DNA from: an uncultured Pseudomonadota bacterium
Lineage (GTDB): Bacteria; Pseudomonadota; Gammaproteobacteria; Methylococcales; Methylomonadaceae
DNA: 20,304 nucleotides
NCBI GenBank assembly: GCA_903904275.1
Contig: CAIVBX010000169.1
Coordinates: forward strand, 1-20,304
Reading direction: 5' to 3'
Under the pieces are notes generated by a model that worked only from the letters and a program-made list of their open reading frames with translations, ran no database searches and was not told the DNA's origin. Made by a program: the position numbers and the translations under genes. Each line of letters starts with the position of its first letter. The stretch's first letter is position 1. This document shows positions 6,644 to 14,113 of this stretch, one piece after another.

Positions 6644-7403
6644 TGTTCATTACTCTATCTTCAAGAAAATCATTGGCAAGGTTACGAAAATCTCTAGCGG
6701 AACGGCTTTTTGGACTGTATTCCAAGATTGTTTGTCCAAAACTTGGACATTCGGCTAACAATGCCGTTTCACGAATCACAGTCGCCAAAACTTGATTTGG
6801 AAAATGTGACAATAAAATGTTCAATACTTGTTCTGAAATACGGCGGGTCGAAATGTAACGTGAAATTACGACTGACAATTTGTAATGTCTTTTTAATGCA
6901 CTTTCAAAACGTTTCACCGTCGCCATTAAATGTGACAAACCTTGCAACGATAAGAAATCACTTGCCATCGGTACTAAAACTTCATGTGTCGCAATTAACG
7001 CATTTGCCACAAGCAATCCCGATGAGGGTGGGCAATCAATAAACACAAAATCTTGATCGGCAAGTTGTCCTTTCAAGCCATCACGCAACAAAACACCGCG
7101 TGGTGTTCCGTTATTACTCATTTGTTCAACGTCTTTTAGCTTTGAACCTGCTGGAATAAGTTGCAAATTTTCACGCACATTTATGATGACATCGTCGATA
7201 GGTTTTTCTTTCAACATCACTAAATCAATGCCTTGAAGGTCATGTGAAATCATGCCGAATGAAACCGCTAAATGTCCTTGCGGGTCAAAATCAATCACCG
7301 TGACTTTTTTGCCCAATTCTGCCAGCGCATGACACAAATTTGCCGTCATGGTGGTTTTACCCACACCGCCTTTTTGGTTAATGATGGCAATTAAACGAGT
7401 CAT
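6630..7403 (-). CDS. ParA/MinD-family ATPase of the chemotaxis operon (ParC-like)
   Basis: A 257-residue ParA-type ATPase. The deviant Walker A is at 10-18 (QKGGVGKTT, signature K11, P-loop K16), Walker A' is VIDFDPQG with D38/D40, and switch II is FIDCPPS with D123. No ParB or parS-like gene is next to it, and it sits between cheW and the STAS gene. In Vibrio (ParC) and Rhodobacter (PpfA) such orphan ParA proteins inside chemotaxis operons place the receptor arrays at the pole or segregate them at division. I infer the same job here. ParP, the CheA- and receptor-binding partner of ParC in Vibrio, is not recognisable in the window; the acidic STAS protein translated in overlap with it could substitute. 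The gene begins 2 nt after the cheW stop. Confidence 0.92.
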   Translation of the reverse strand: MTRLIAIINQKGGVGKTTMTANLCHALAELGKKVTVIDFDPQGHLAVSFGMISHDLQGIDLVMLKEKPIDDVIINVRENLQLIPAGSKLKDVEQMSNNGTPRGVLLRDGLKGQLADQDFVFIDCPPSSGLLVANALIATHEVLVPMASDFLSLQGLSHLMATVKRFESALKRHYKLSVVISRYISTRRISEQVLNILLSHFPNQVLATVIRETALLAECPSFGQTILEYSPKSRSARDFRNLANDFLEDRVMNNDNK

Positions 7404-7405
7404 AT

Positions 7406-7930
7406 TTAAAATTCTGCAGCATCAGCCAAATCTGAAATAGCGTCCATATCGTCCACTTCATCAGGATTCAAAAGTTTATCGACATCGAGCAACATAATCA
7501 TATTTTGTTTATAAACGTGCATTCCACGCATATAACGGGTATCGAGTTGTGAACCAAAATTAGGTGCTTTCTTGATTTCACTCGTTTTAATATCAAGTAC
7601 ATCTGACACTGCATCAGCAACAATTCCCATCACAAAGGTATCGGTACGATGATGTTTAATACATAAAACAATCACAACCGTTTTATGTGTGTAGTCGCAA
7701 TGCTCAAGTGAAAAACGTTCACGCAAATCAACAATTGGAATTACTGAACCGCGTAAATTCAAAACCCCTTTGATAAACGAAGGCGCATTAGGAATGACGC
7801 GAACTGCTTCCCAACCTCTGATTTCTTGTACTTTCAAAATTTCCACACCGTACACTTCGTTAGCGAGTTCAAAAGTTAAAAATTGTTCGATTTGTTTAGG
7901 ATCTATTTGTTTCGTTTCATCAGTTGTCAT
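7406..7930 (-). CDS. cheW: Chemotaxis coupling protein CheW (second copy, downstream of the receptor)
   Basis: A CheW adaptor that links receptor tips to CheA. The 174 residues from the chosen start keep the CheW core: QFLTFELANEVYGVEILKVQEI, then a PNAPSFIKGVLNLRG loop and IPIVDLRERF, followed by MGIVADAVSDVLDI. The start is placed at 7930, where a GGA lies 7 nt upstream. The same frame is open to a TTG at 7969, but that would add 13 residues with no counterpart in CheW, and the chosen start gives a length close to the other CheW in this operon (172 residues). A second candidate ATG lies two codons upstream at 7936. It follows the receptor gene and ends 2 nt before the ParA-like gene. The C-terminal tail is acidic. 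It differs from the first CheW over most of its length, so the two are old paralogues. Confidence 0.94.
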   Translation of the reverse strand: MTTDETKQIDPKQIEQFLTFELANEVYGVEILKVQEIRGWEAVRVIPNAPSFIKGVLNLRGSVIPIVDLRERFSLEHCDYTHKTVVIVLCIKHHRTDTFVMGIVADAVSDVLDIKTSEIKKAPNFGSQLDTRYMRGMHVYKQNMIMLLDVDKLLNPDEVDDMDAISDLADAAEF

Positions 7931-7975
7931 GGTCATTTCCAGCGGATTATTTTGGTTTAACAGTTTCAAATTTTA

Positions 7976-10312
7976 TTAAAATTCTTCCCAATCATCATTC
8001 AAACTGCTCGTTGATGATATAGGAGCGGAAAGTTTTGCAACAGCCGCTTTGGATTGTGAAGCCGTTGCCGCTGTAGGTTTTGAAACAACGGTTTTATTTC
8101 GCATCGAACCCGATTTTTTGCCCACGTTAAAAAAGTCGAGCAATTTTGTCATTTTGGCAGATTGATCACTCATTGCCATGCTGCCAGCGGCGGCTTCTTC
8201 TGCTAACGCGGCATTTTGTTGTGTAATATCATCCATTTGTGCGATAGCCTGATTAACTTGGTTAATGCCTGCCGATTGTTCGCTACTCGATGCCGTAATC
8301 TGTCCAACAATGTCACCGACTTTTGCAATGCTATCGACAATTTCCATTAACGCCGCACCTGTTTCATTAACAAATGCCGTGCCAGAGCGAACTTTTTGCA
8401 CACTATTTTGAATTAAATCACTACTTTGTGCGGCTGCATTCGCGCTACGTTGCGCTAAATTTCTGACTTCCGTAGCGACAACTGAAAATCCACGACCTTG
8501 TTCACCCGCACGTGCCGCTTCAACGGAAGCGTTTAAGGCTAACAAATTTGTTTGAAATGCAATTTCATCAATTACACCAATAATTTCCGCAATTTTATTG
8601 CTACTTTCGTTAATCTCTTGCATTGCTGCAATCGCAGAACGCACGACTTCACCGCCTTTTTCAGCAAGTTGTGTGGCAGATTGCACAACTTTTGTCGCTT
8701 GTTGCGTGTTTTCAGCGTTGCTTTTTACATTACTCGACAACTCGTGCATACTCGCTGCCGTTTCTTCCAAATTTGCTGCTTGCTGTTCGACACGATGTGA
8801 CAAATTATTGTTGCCACTTGCCATTTCTTGCGACGAATTATTGACGAATGCCGCAGCATCGTGAATTTGCATAATCAATTCACTGATTTTAACTAGCGCA
8901 TTGTTGATATTTTCTTTCGATTCTGCGTAGACACCTTGGTAATCCGTTTGAATCGAATCCGTTAAATCACCATTCGCCATTTGTTTAATAACACGATTAA
9001 TGTCATTAAACACACATTCAATAACATCCGTTAATTCATTGATATTTAACGACAATGACTTCATTACACCTTCTTTTTTGTCTAATGAAATTCGTGTACT
9101 CAAATCGCCAACTTTAATTGAATTAACTAAATTTTCAATTTCTCGTTCGATGTTTATTTCTAATGTTCTGTCCTGCCATTCCGCGATAAAGCCAATTCGG
9201 TCGCCATTTTTTGAAAAAATGGGCGTAGCAATCAAATTCATTGATATGTCAGCGATTTCAATAACTGCCTTATGTGGCGTTGTTATGGAAGCTAAAACAT
9301 TACGTTGATGTTTTGGATTTTTATGAAAAACATCAATGTTAGAACCAAGTAATTTGCTCGCTCTAAAATTCGGCAATTCACGACGAAGATCATTTTCAAC
9401 ATTAGAAAATAAGGCTTTCGCGGCTTGATTGATAAAAATGATTTCTAAATTCGCATTCGTAATTAAAACGCTTGATTGTACATTTTCTAAACCTTGAATC
9501 ACTCGTAAAGAATCTGCTGTCATCTGACGTGAATCCGCTAAATCACTGCCCAATTTTACACTCGAAGCATAAATTTTACGGAACAAGTCACCAAACTGGT
9601 CATCACGTCTTAAATCAAGTGGTTTGCCAAATTTATTCGTACTTAAACGAGTAAGTTCGTTGATTGCATCTTCAATTGCATTTCGTGTGCTATTTGACGT
9701 TTTAGCAATAATCACTGCGCCGAAAACGGTTGCGCTGGCGACGAATGACAACAAACTGTAATTTGCGGTATTAAAAGATTGCACCATCAAAAATATATTT
9801 GGCGCGGCGAGAACAGTTGATGCGAAAGCGAGTTTTTTGCCTTGAGAAATTTCTTTAATTTTTTTAAAAACAGCGGCGACACCTGTCGAATGCAATACGC
9901 TTTTGCCTGATTTAATTGCACGATAAATTTGCTCAGCTTCGTCAACTTCATCACGGGTCGGCGGATGTCTGACAGACATATAACCAACGATATTTCCACC
10001 ATCAAAAATTGGCGTAACGTTGGCTCTAATCCACCAAAAATCGCCATTTTTTGCTCTATTTTTAACGATTCGATGCCAAGGATTTCCCTTTTGAATCGTA
10101 CTCCACAATTCGACATACGCAACTTCTGGCATGTCAGGATGACGAACGATATTATGATTTGCTCCAATCAATTCGTTACGCGAAAAGCCACTAATTTCAA
10201 CAAACGCATCATTAGCAAACGTAATAACGCCTTTTAAATCGGTGCGAGTAACCAAAATCGTCTCAGGTTTCATGACGATTTCGTTATTTGTGACGGGCAT
10301 ATTTATTTGCAT
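7976..10312 (-). CDS. Membrane chemoreceptor with Aer-type (FAD) PAS domain, second PAS and W-E-E-F tether
   Basis: A 778-residue energy/redox receptor. An N-terminal Aer-type PAS domain (about 14-120) has NIVRHPDMP and PWHRIVKNRAKNGDFWW. R57, H58, D60 and W79 carry the same numbers as FAD-pocket residues of E. coli Aer, so FAD binding is likely. Two membrane segments follow (about 161-178 and 185-204) with almost no periplasmic loop, as in Aer. A linker leads to a second PAS-like domain (about 275-385, starting SSVLITNANLEIIFIN), then two HAMP-like units (about 388-480, each with GDL). The signalling hairpin has its tip at 581-608 (IDEIAFQTNLLALN to GRGF). The tail after the hairpin is a flexible Ala/Ser/Lys linker ending DWEEF, matching the aromatic-x-x-aromatic tether pattern for CheR/CheB (GWEEF in P. 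aeruginosa McpB/Aer2, NWETF in E. coli). QQ/EE pairs near 510-517 are candidate adaptation sites. The start at 10312 has a weak ribosome-binding site. The gene is flanked by two cheW genes. Confidence 0.93.
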   Translation of the reverse strand: MQINMPVTNNEIVMKPETILVTRTDLKGVITFANDAFVEISGFSRNELIGANHNIVRHPDMPEVAYVELWSTIQKGNPWHRIVKNRAKNGDFWWIRANVTPIFDGGNIVGYMSVRHPPTRDEVDEAEQIYRAIKSGKSVLHSTGVAAVFKKIKEISQGKKLAFASTVLAAPNIFLMVQSFNTANYSLLSFVASATVFGAVIIAKTSNSTRNAIEDAINELTRLSTNKFGKPLDLRRDDQFGDLFRKIYASSVKLGSDLADSRQMTADSLRVIQGLENVQSSVLITNANLEIIFINQAAKALFSNVENDLRRELPNFRASKLLGSNIDVFHKNPKHQRNVLASITTPHKAVIEIADISMNLIATPIFSKNGDRIGFIAEWQDRTLEINIEREIENLVNSIKVGDLSTRISLDKKEGVMKSLSLNINELTDVIECVFNDINRVIKQMANGDLTDSIQTDYQGVYAESKENINNALVKISELIMQIHDAAAFVNNSSQEMASGNNNLSHRVEQQAANLEETAASMHELSSNVKSNAENTQQATKVVQSATQLAEKGGEVVRSAIAAMQEINESSNKIAEIIGVIDEIAFQTNLLALNASVEAARAGEQGRGFSVVATEVRNLAQRSANAAAQSSDLIQNSVQKVRSGTAFVNETGAALMEIVDSIAKVGDIVGQITASSSEQSAGINQVNQAIAQMDDITQQNAALAEEAAAGSMAMSDQSAKMTKLLDFFNVGKKSGSMRNKTVVSKPTAATASQSKAAVAKLSAPISSTSSLNDDWEEF

Positions 10313-10353
10313 TACAGCTTATCTCATCAATTTTTATTTAGTGACATTGAAAA

Positions 10354-10872
10354 TCAAAGTTCACTTTGTTCATTATTTTCAATCGTCAATAATTTATCGA
10401 CATCTAACAGCATAACCATTCTCTCACTAACAGATACCAAACCATTGATAAATTCGTTACTGACCTTCGTACCAAAATCAGGTGCGCCTTGAATTTCGTT
10501 TCTTTCCACACTAATTACGTCAGAAACAGAGTCCACAACAACGCCCATAATTCGTGTATTGCTACCATTACCTGTTTGCAAAACGACAACCACTGTTAAT
10601 GGCGTATATTCGACTTTGCTTAACGTGAAACGTTCGCGTAAATCAATAATTGGCACAATCGCGCCACGCAAATTCACAACGCCTTTTTCATAAGCAGGAA
10701 CATTCGGGACACGAGAAACAGGTTCCCAACTCCGAATTTCTTGAACGCGCAAAATATCAACACCGTATTCTTCTTTTCCCAATACAAAACTCAAATACTG
10801 AATGGTGTTATCTGAGCCTTTTTGTGTAACGGCTGCGTGTTCAACAACCGCTGTTTCATTTTCTTGTGACAT
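10354..10872 (-). CDS. cheW: Chemotaxis coupling protein CheW (first copy, upstream of the receptor)
   Basis: A 172-residue CheW. It has a short variable N-terminus (about 25 residues), then IQYLSFVLGKEEYGVDILRVQEIRS (about 24-48), a PAYEKGVVNLRG loop, IVPIIDLRERF and MGVVVDSVSDVISVERNEI. It bridges CheA and receptor tips in the array. It follows cheA by 27 nt and precedes the receptor gene by 41 nt. Length and motif order are ordinary for CheW. The ribosome-binding site is weak (GAAG about 8 nt upstream). Two CheW proteins beside one receptor may allow alternative contacts, for example CheW-only rings, but the sequence does not show a division of labour. Confidence 0.96.
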   Translation of the reverse strand: MSQENETAVVEHAAVTQKGSDNTIQYLSFVLGKEEYGVDILRVQEIRSWEPVSRVPNVPAYEKGVVNLRGAIVPIIDLRERFTLSKVEYTPLTVVVVLQTGNGSNTRIMGVVVDSVSDVISVERNEIQGAPDFGTKVSNEFINGLVSVSERMVMLLDVDKLLTIENNEQSEL

Positions 10873-10899
10873 GATGATTTCTTCAGTTGATTAGAAAAA

Positions 10900-12996
10900 T
10901 TAGCGAACCGATAAACGGACTAAACCAGGAACATCGAGAATTAACGCCACAGAACCATCACCTAGAATCGTTGCTCCTGAAACACCTTCCACACGACGGT
11001 AATTCGCTTCTAACGATTTGATAACGACTTGTTGCTGTCCAAGTAATTCATCGACCAAAAATCCACACAACGCGCCCTGTCCTTCAACAACTACAATAAC
11101 GCCTTCGTTTGATTTCGTTGCTGCGCCTGATTTGACATTGAAAATTTCGCGCATTCGGATAATAGGCAAATACTCGTTGCGTAATTTGAAGGTTTCACCT
11201 TTGCCCGCAACTTTATTCAACATTTTTTCAGTGATATTGATAGATTCAATAATCGAAACAAGCGGTACGATGTAAGTTTCATCACCAACCGCAACCGATT
11301 GACCATCCAAAATAGCGAGTGTCAATGGTAAATGAATCGCAATGGTTGTGCCTTTACCAAGTTCCGAAATAATATCGATATTGCCGCCGAGTGATTGAAT
11401 GTTTCGACGTACCACGTCCATTCCCACACCACGACCTGAAATATCGGTTAATTGTTCAGCCGTTGAAAAACCTGGCATGAAAATCAATTCAAAAATTTGT
11501 TTTTCAGACATGATGACACTTTCTTCAACCAGCCCTTTTTCGATGGCTTTAGAAAGTAATTTGTTCTTATCAAGCCCGCGTCCGTCATCGACAATTTCAA
11601 TCACGATGTGACCGCCGCGATGATAGGCTTTGAGTTCAATCGTCCCCATTTCAGGTTTGCCCGCAGCAATACGATCGGCTGGCATTTCAATCCCATGGTC
11701 TAAACTGTTACGAATCAAATGTACCAGCGGGTCGTTAATTAATTCGACAACCGCTTTATCAACTTCGGTATTTTCACCGACTAATTTAAGCGTAATTTTT
11801 TTGTCTAATTTGGTACTAATATCGTGAACCAAACGCGGGAATCGACTGAAAACGAAACTGATTGGCAACATTCGGATGTTCATCACACTTTGTTGCAAAT
11901 CGCGCGTGTGTCGTTCTAATTGGGCTAAACCGCGTTTTAATTGTCCCACTTTATCCATCGAGAAATTTTCACCAATCAATCCCAACATCGATTGAGTAAT
12001 AACAACCTCACCCACCATGTTAATTAGTGTGTCAATTTTGTCTGTGTCCACACGAATTGAACTCGAGGCTTTTGGCGCATTTTTCGAGGCATCTGCTTCA
12101 ACAGGTGGTTTTTTTGCGGCTGAAACAACAGGTGGCGGAGCAGATTCAGCAACGGGAGGAGCAACTTTCACCTCTTCTATGATAACAGGTGCAGGTTTTG
12201 GTTTTTTGACCTTTTTAGGTTTAGCTAAAGGTGCAAATTCCAATGCACAATCATCTTCAACGAAACTAAAAATTTCACGCACTTCGGCTTCTAACACACC
12301 TGAAACCAATTTCAATTCCCATGAAATGTTACATTCTTCAGGTTCTAATTCAGAAAAAGGAGGAATATCTTGGATATTTACGTTTGACGTTAATTCGCCT
12401 AATTTGCTTAATTCTCGGAATAAACGAACAGGATCGTTACCCGTTTGCAGTAAATTTAAATACGGGCAAAATGAAATTTTCCAACCTTGTTCTTCGTCAA
12501 TTTCATCTTCTTCGGGCTGTTCTTCGATAATAGAAGGTGCTGTTACAACTGGTGCGGGTGCAGGCGCGAATTCATGGGCTGGAACAGAATGTTCACCACC
12601 GCCTGCCGTACCATTTAGTTCTGCTTCCAATGCAGTTTGATGTTTTGCAACACTAGCAGCATTTACATCTTCTTCATTTTGAATTGAAGTCAACATTTCA
12701 CGCAAACAATCAACCGACCCCAAAAGCACGTCGACCGCAGGTTTTGTGACCTGTCTTCGACCATCACGCATTTCATCGAGTAGTGTTTCCATGATATGTG
12801 TATAACCTGCTACGACGGTAAAACCGAACGTACCACTACCGCCTTTAATGGAGTGTGCTGCTCTGAAAATGGTATTGATAACTTCGGAATCAATGTCGCC
12901 AATATCGAGCGACAATAACCCAGATTCCATCGCTTCCAAGCCCTCGAAGCATTCTTCAAAAAAGACTTGATGAAATTGTGACATATCGATAGACAT
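10900..12996 (-). CDS. cheA: Chemotaxis histidine kinase CheA
   Basis: A 698-residue CheA with all five regions. P1/Hpt (1-130) carries phospho-acceptor H48 in RAAHSIKGGSGTFG. A Pro/Ala/Glu linker leads to a P2-type docking domain (about 170-256, GWKISFCPYLNLLQTGNDP). A second Lys/Pro-rich linker precedes P3 dimerisation (about 311-375, starting SSSIRVDTDKIDTLINMVGEV). The P4 ATPase has the N-box HLIRNSLDHGIE (426-437), the G1 box VDDGRGLD (469-476), PGFSTAEQ and the G2 box GRGVGMDVV (521-529). P5, the CheW-like domain, runs from about 560 to the end (GQSVAVGDETYIVPL). No C-terminal receiver domain is fused. The start at 12996 has an AGGT 6 nt upstream. The first residues match those of the stand-alone Hpt protein encoded just upstream, which looks like a copy of P1. 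Confidence 0.97.
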   Translation of the reverse strand: MSIDMSQFHQVFFEECFEGLEAMESGLLSLDIGDIDSEVINTIFRAAHSIKGGSGTFGFTVVAGYTHIMETLLDEMRDGRRQVTKPAVDVLLGSVDCLREMLTSIQNEEDVNAASVAKHQTALEAELNGTAGGGEHSVPAHEFAPAPAPVVTAPSIIEEQPEEDEIDEEQGWKISFCPYLNLLQTGNDPVRLFRELSKLGELTSNVNIQDIPPFSELEPEECNISWELKLVSGVLEAEVREIFSFVEDDCALEFAPLAKPKKVKKPKPAPVIIEEVKVAPPVAESAPPPVVSAAKKPPVEADASKNAPKASSSIRVDTDKIDTLINMVGEVVITQSMLGLIGENFSMDKVGQLKRGLAQLERHTRDLQQSVMNIRMLPISFVFSRFPRLVHDISTKLDKKITLKLVGENTEVDKAVVELINDPLVHLIRNSLDHGIEMPADRIAAGKPEMGTIELKAYHRGGHIVIEIVDDGRGLDKNKLLSKAIEKGLVEESVIMSEKQIFELIFMPGFSTAEQLTDISGRGVGMDVVRRNIQSLGGNIDIISELGKGTTIAIHLPLTLAILDGQSVAVGDETYIVPLVSIIESINITEKMLNKVAGKGETFKLRNEYLPIIRMREIFNVKSGAATKSNEGVIVVVEGQGALCGFLVDELLGQQQVVIKSLEANYRRVEGVSGATILGDGSVALILDVPGLVRLSVR

Positions 12997-13183
12997 AATT
13001 TTACCTGTGTGCGCCTGAATTTATTATTTAAACGAGGTTAAGGAACTTCAACCGTTCTTGGAATCTGCATTCATAAATGCAAATCCTGTGCCTAAAATTT
13101 GCCTACAGTAAATTAAGGAAAAATTAAGCGATTTAGTCTTTTTTTAGAATTTCGCGCTGATTTCTCAGCGCGAAAAAACGAAA
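12997..13183 (-). promoter_or_regulatory. cheA leader: 187-bp intergenic region with two inverted repeats
   Basis: This is the largest gap in the che operon. Directly behind the hpt stop lies a perfect 11-bp inverted repeat with a GAAA loop on the - strand (arms 13165-13175 and 13150-13160). A second one is at 13060-13086 (perfect core TGCATT/AATGCA around CATA, imperfect outer arms). I find no confident sigma-28, sigma-54 or sigma-70 promoter. The region may hold a cheA promoter, a partial attenuator or an RNA-processing site. Confidence 0.4.
13150..13175 (-). other. Perfect 11-bp hairpin after the hpt gene, lacking a U-tract
   Basis: Arms TTTCGCGCTGA and TCAGCGCGAAA enclose a 4-nt loop (GAAA on the - strand). 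The hairpin begins 8 nt after the hpt stop. The - strand sequence behind the stem continues TTCT and then an A-run, not a T-run, so it is not a standard rho-independent terminator in the direction of transcription. The three innermost stem pairs and the loop (TGA-GAAA-TCA) are the same as in the operon-end terminator at 1832-1861. Confidence 0.6.
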
Positions 13184-13570
13184 TTAAACAATAGCCGCTT
13201 GCATTTTGGCACAATGCGCCAAGGCTTTGGCTTCATCATTCGTTTCTTTATTTTGTAACGCCACAATCATGGCGCGGAGAAATTCGACAGAATCCAACAT
13301 GACAGCGATGTTGTCAGCATTAGTTTGTTTCGTTTTGTCACGCATCGCCATCAAAAGATGTTCCATTTCTTTAGCATAAACGGACTCTGTGTTGAATTCT
13401 AACATCGCGCAACCACCTTTGATTGTGTGTGCGCCACGATAAATCGTGTTCATTTTTTCAAAATCGAAAGCGTCTAAATCAATGCTTTGCAATTCTGATT
13501 TCATAATATCTAAATGTTCTAAACATTCTTCAAATAACACATCGTGAAACTGGCTCATATCAACAGACAT
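13184..13570 (-). CDS. Stand-alone Hpt (histidine phosphotransfer) protein, paralogue of the CheA P1 domain
   Basis: A 128-residue single Hpt domain. It begins MSVDMSQFHDVLFEECLEHL, near-identical to the start of CheA from this operon (MSIDMSQFHQVFFEECFEGL), and continues with NTIYRGAHTIKGGCAMLEF. The phospho-acceptor His is residue 48 from this start, exactly as in CheA. Similarity runs over the whole P1 length, including SVEFLRAMI against SVDCLREML, so I read it as a duplicated CheA P1 module without kinase parts. CheA P4 could phosphorylate it in trans, and it could pass phosphate to CheY or act as a phosphate buffer. The start is set at the second of two adjacent ATGs (13570), because AGGA lies 6 nt before it and only 3 nt before the first (13573). 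It follows cheY by 43-46 nt. Confidence 0.92.
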   Translation of the reverse strand: MSVDMSQFHDVLFEECLEHLDIMKSELQSIDLDAFDFEKMNTIYRGAHTIKGGCAMLEFNTESVYAKEMEHLLMAMRDKTKQTNADNIAVMLDSVEFLRAMIVALQNKETNDEAKALAHCAKMQAAIV

Positions 13571-13616
13571 CATTTTTCCTTTTTTTGTATGAATGAAATT
13601 AGTAATGCCAAGTTGA

Positions 13617-13979
13617 TTAACCCAACACTTTTTGCAACGTTTTCAATAATTGGTCAGGATTAAACGGTTTGACCATCCAGCCTGTTGCGCCTGCGGCTTT
13701 CCCTTCCATTTTTTTTTCCATGCCTGACTCTGTTGTCAACATTAGCATAGGAACATGTTTATATTGTGGCAATTGTCTTAAATCACGAATTAACGTAATC
13801 CCGTCTTTGTTCGGCATATTGACATCGGTAACAACACAATCAAAAGTTCGTAATTTTGCTTTTGCTAACGCATCCACGCCATCTTCTGCTTCTTCTACAT
13901 CGTAACCTGCTGTTTTTAAAGTGAACGACACCATTTTTCTCATTGATGCTGAGTCATCAACTGCAAGAATACTCGCCAT
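13617..13979 (-). CDS. cheY: Chemotaxis response regulator CheY
   Basis: A 120-residue single receiver domain. The acidic pocket is D8/D9 (AVDDS), the phospho-acceptor is D52 (VVTDVNMPNKDG), with T82/T83 (MLTTES) and K104 (VKPFNP). The aromatic switch position (Tyr106 of E. coli CheY) falls near W101. Phospho-CheY binds the flagellar motor switch FliM. It is the first gene of the che block, directly after the flagellar genes, and has a G-rich Shine-Dalgarno (GGGGGA) just before the ATG. No cheZ, cheC or cheX phosphatase gene lies in the window. Confidence 0.96.
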   Translation of the reverse strand: MASILAVDDSASMRKMVSFTLKTAGYDVEEAEDGVDALAKAKLRTFDCVVTDVNMPNKDGITLIRDLRQLPQYKHVPMLMLTTESGMEKKMEGKAAGATGWMVKPFNPDQLLKTLQKVLG

Positions 13980-14113
13980 TCTTTCCCCCGTTAGTAATTC
14001 AAAATTTAAAGTAAAAAATACCGAATGAATCTTACAGCATCTACTACCACCTTGTTAAGCACAACCACATTTTGTGCGTCTTAACTTTTTACCTCATAGT
14101 TAGAAAACTATTT
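13980..14113. promoter_or_regulatory. 134-bp gap between flgL and cheY with two hairpins
   Basis: Two inverted repeats are visible. At 14055-14084, GCACAA/TTGTGC surrounds a 7-nt loop, with outer TTAA/TTAA arms and a 3-nt bulge. At 14096-14111, ATAGTT/AACTAT surrounds AGAA. Both have T-runs only on the + strand side, so neither is a convincing terminator for flgL. I see no clear sigma-28 or sigma-54 promoter for cheY, though a promoter here would be expected if the che genes are separately controlled. Confidence 0.35.

Noticed and set aside
7931..7969. N-terminal extension of the second CheW to a TTG at 7969
   Set aside because: TTG start, no ribosome-binding site, no homology to CheW beginnings; the ATG at 7930 gives the normal length.
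9787..10167. A 126-codon open frame on the - strand in another frame
   Set aside because: It overlaps the PAS and membrane part of the receptor gene and has no family similarity.
12017..12640. A 207-codon open frame on the + strand, Ser/Gly/Thr-rich
   Set aside because: It lies wholly antisense to cheA, opposite the Pro/Ala/Glu linkers; its composition is the mirror of those low-complexity codons and it has no recognisable domain.
13150..13175. Calling this hairpin a rho-independent terminator
   Set aside because: There is no T-run after the stem on the - strand, and cheA and the rest of the operon follow.
14055..14111. Hairpins between flgL and cheY as a flgL terminator
   Set aside because: T-runs follow the stems only on the + strand, where no gene needs terminating; kept only as unassigned inverted repeats.
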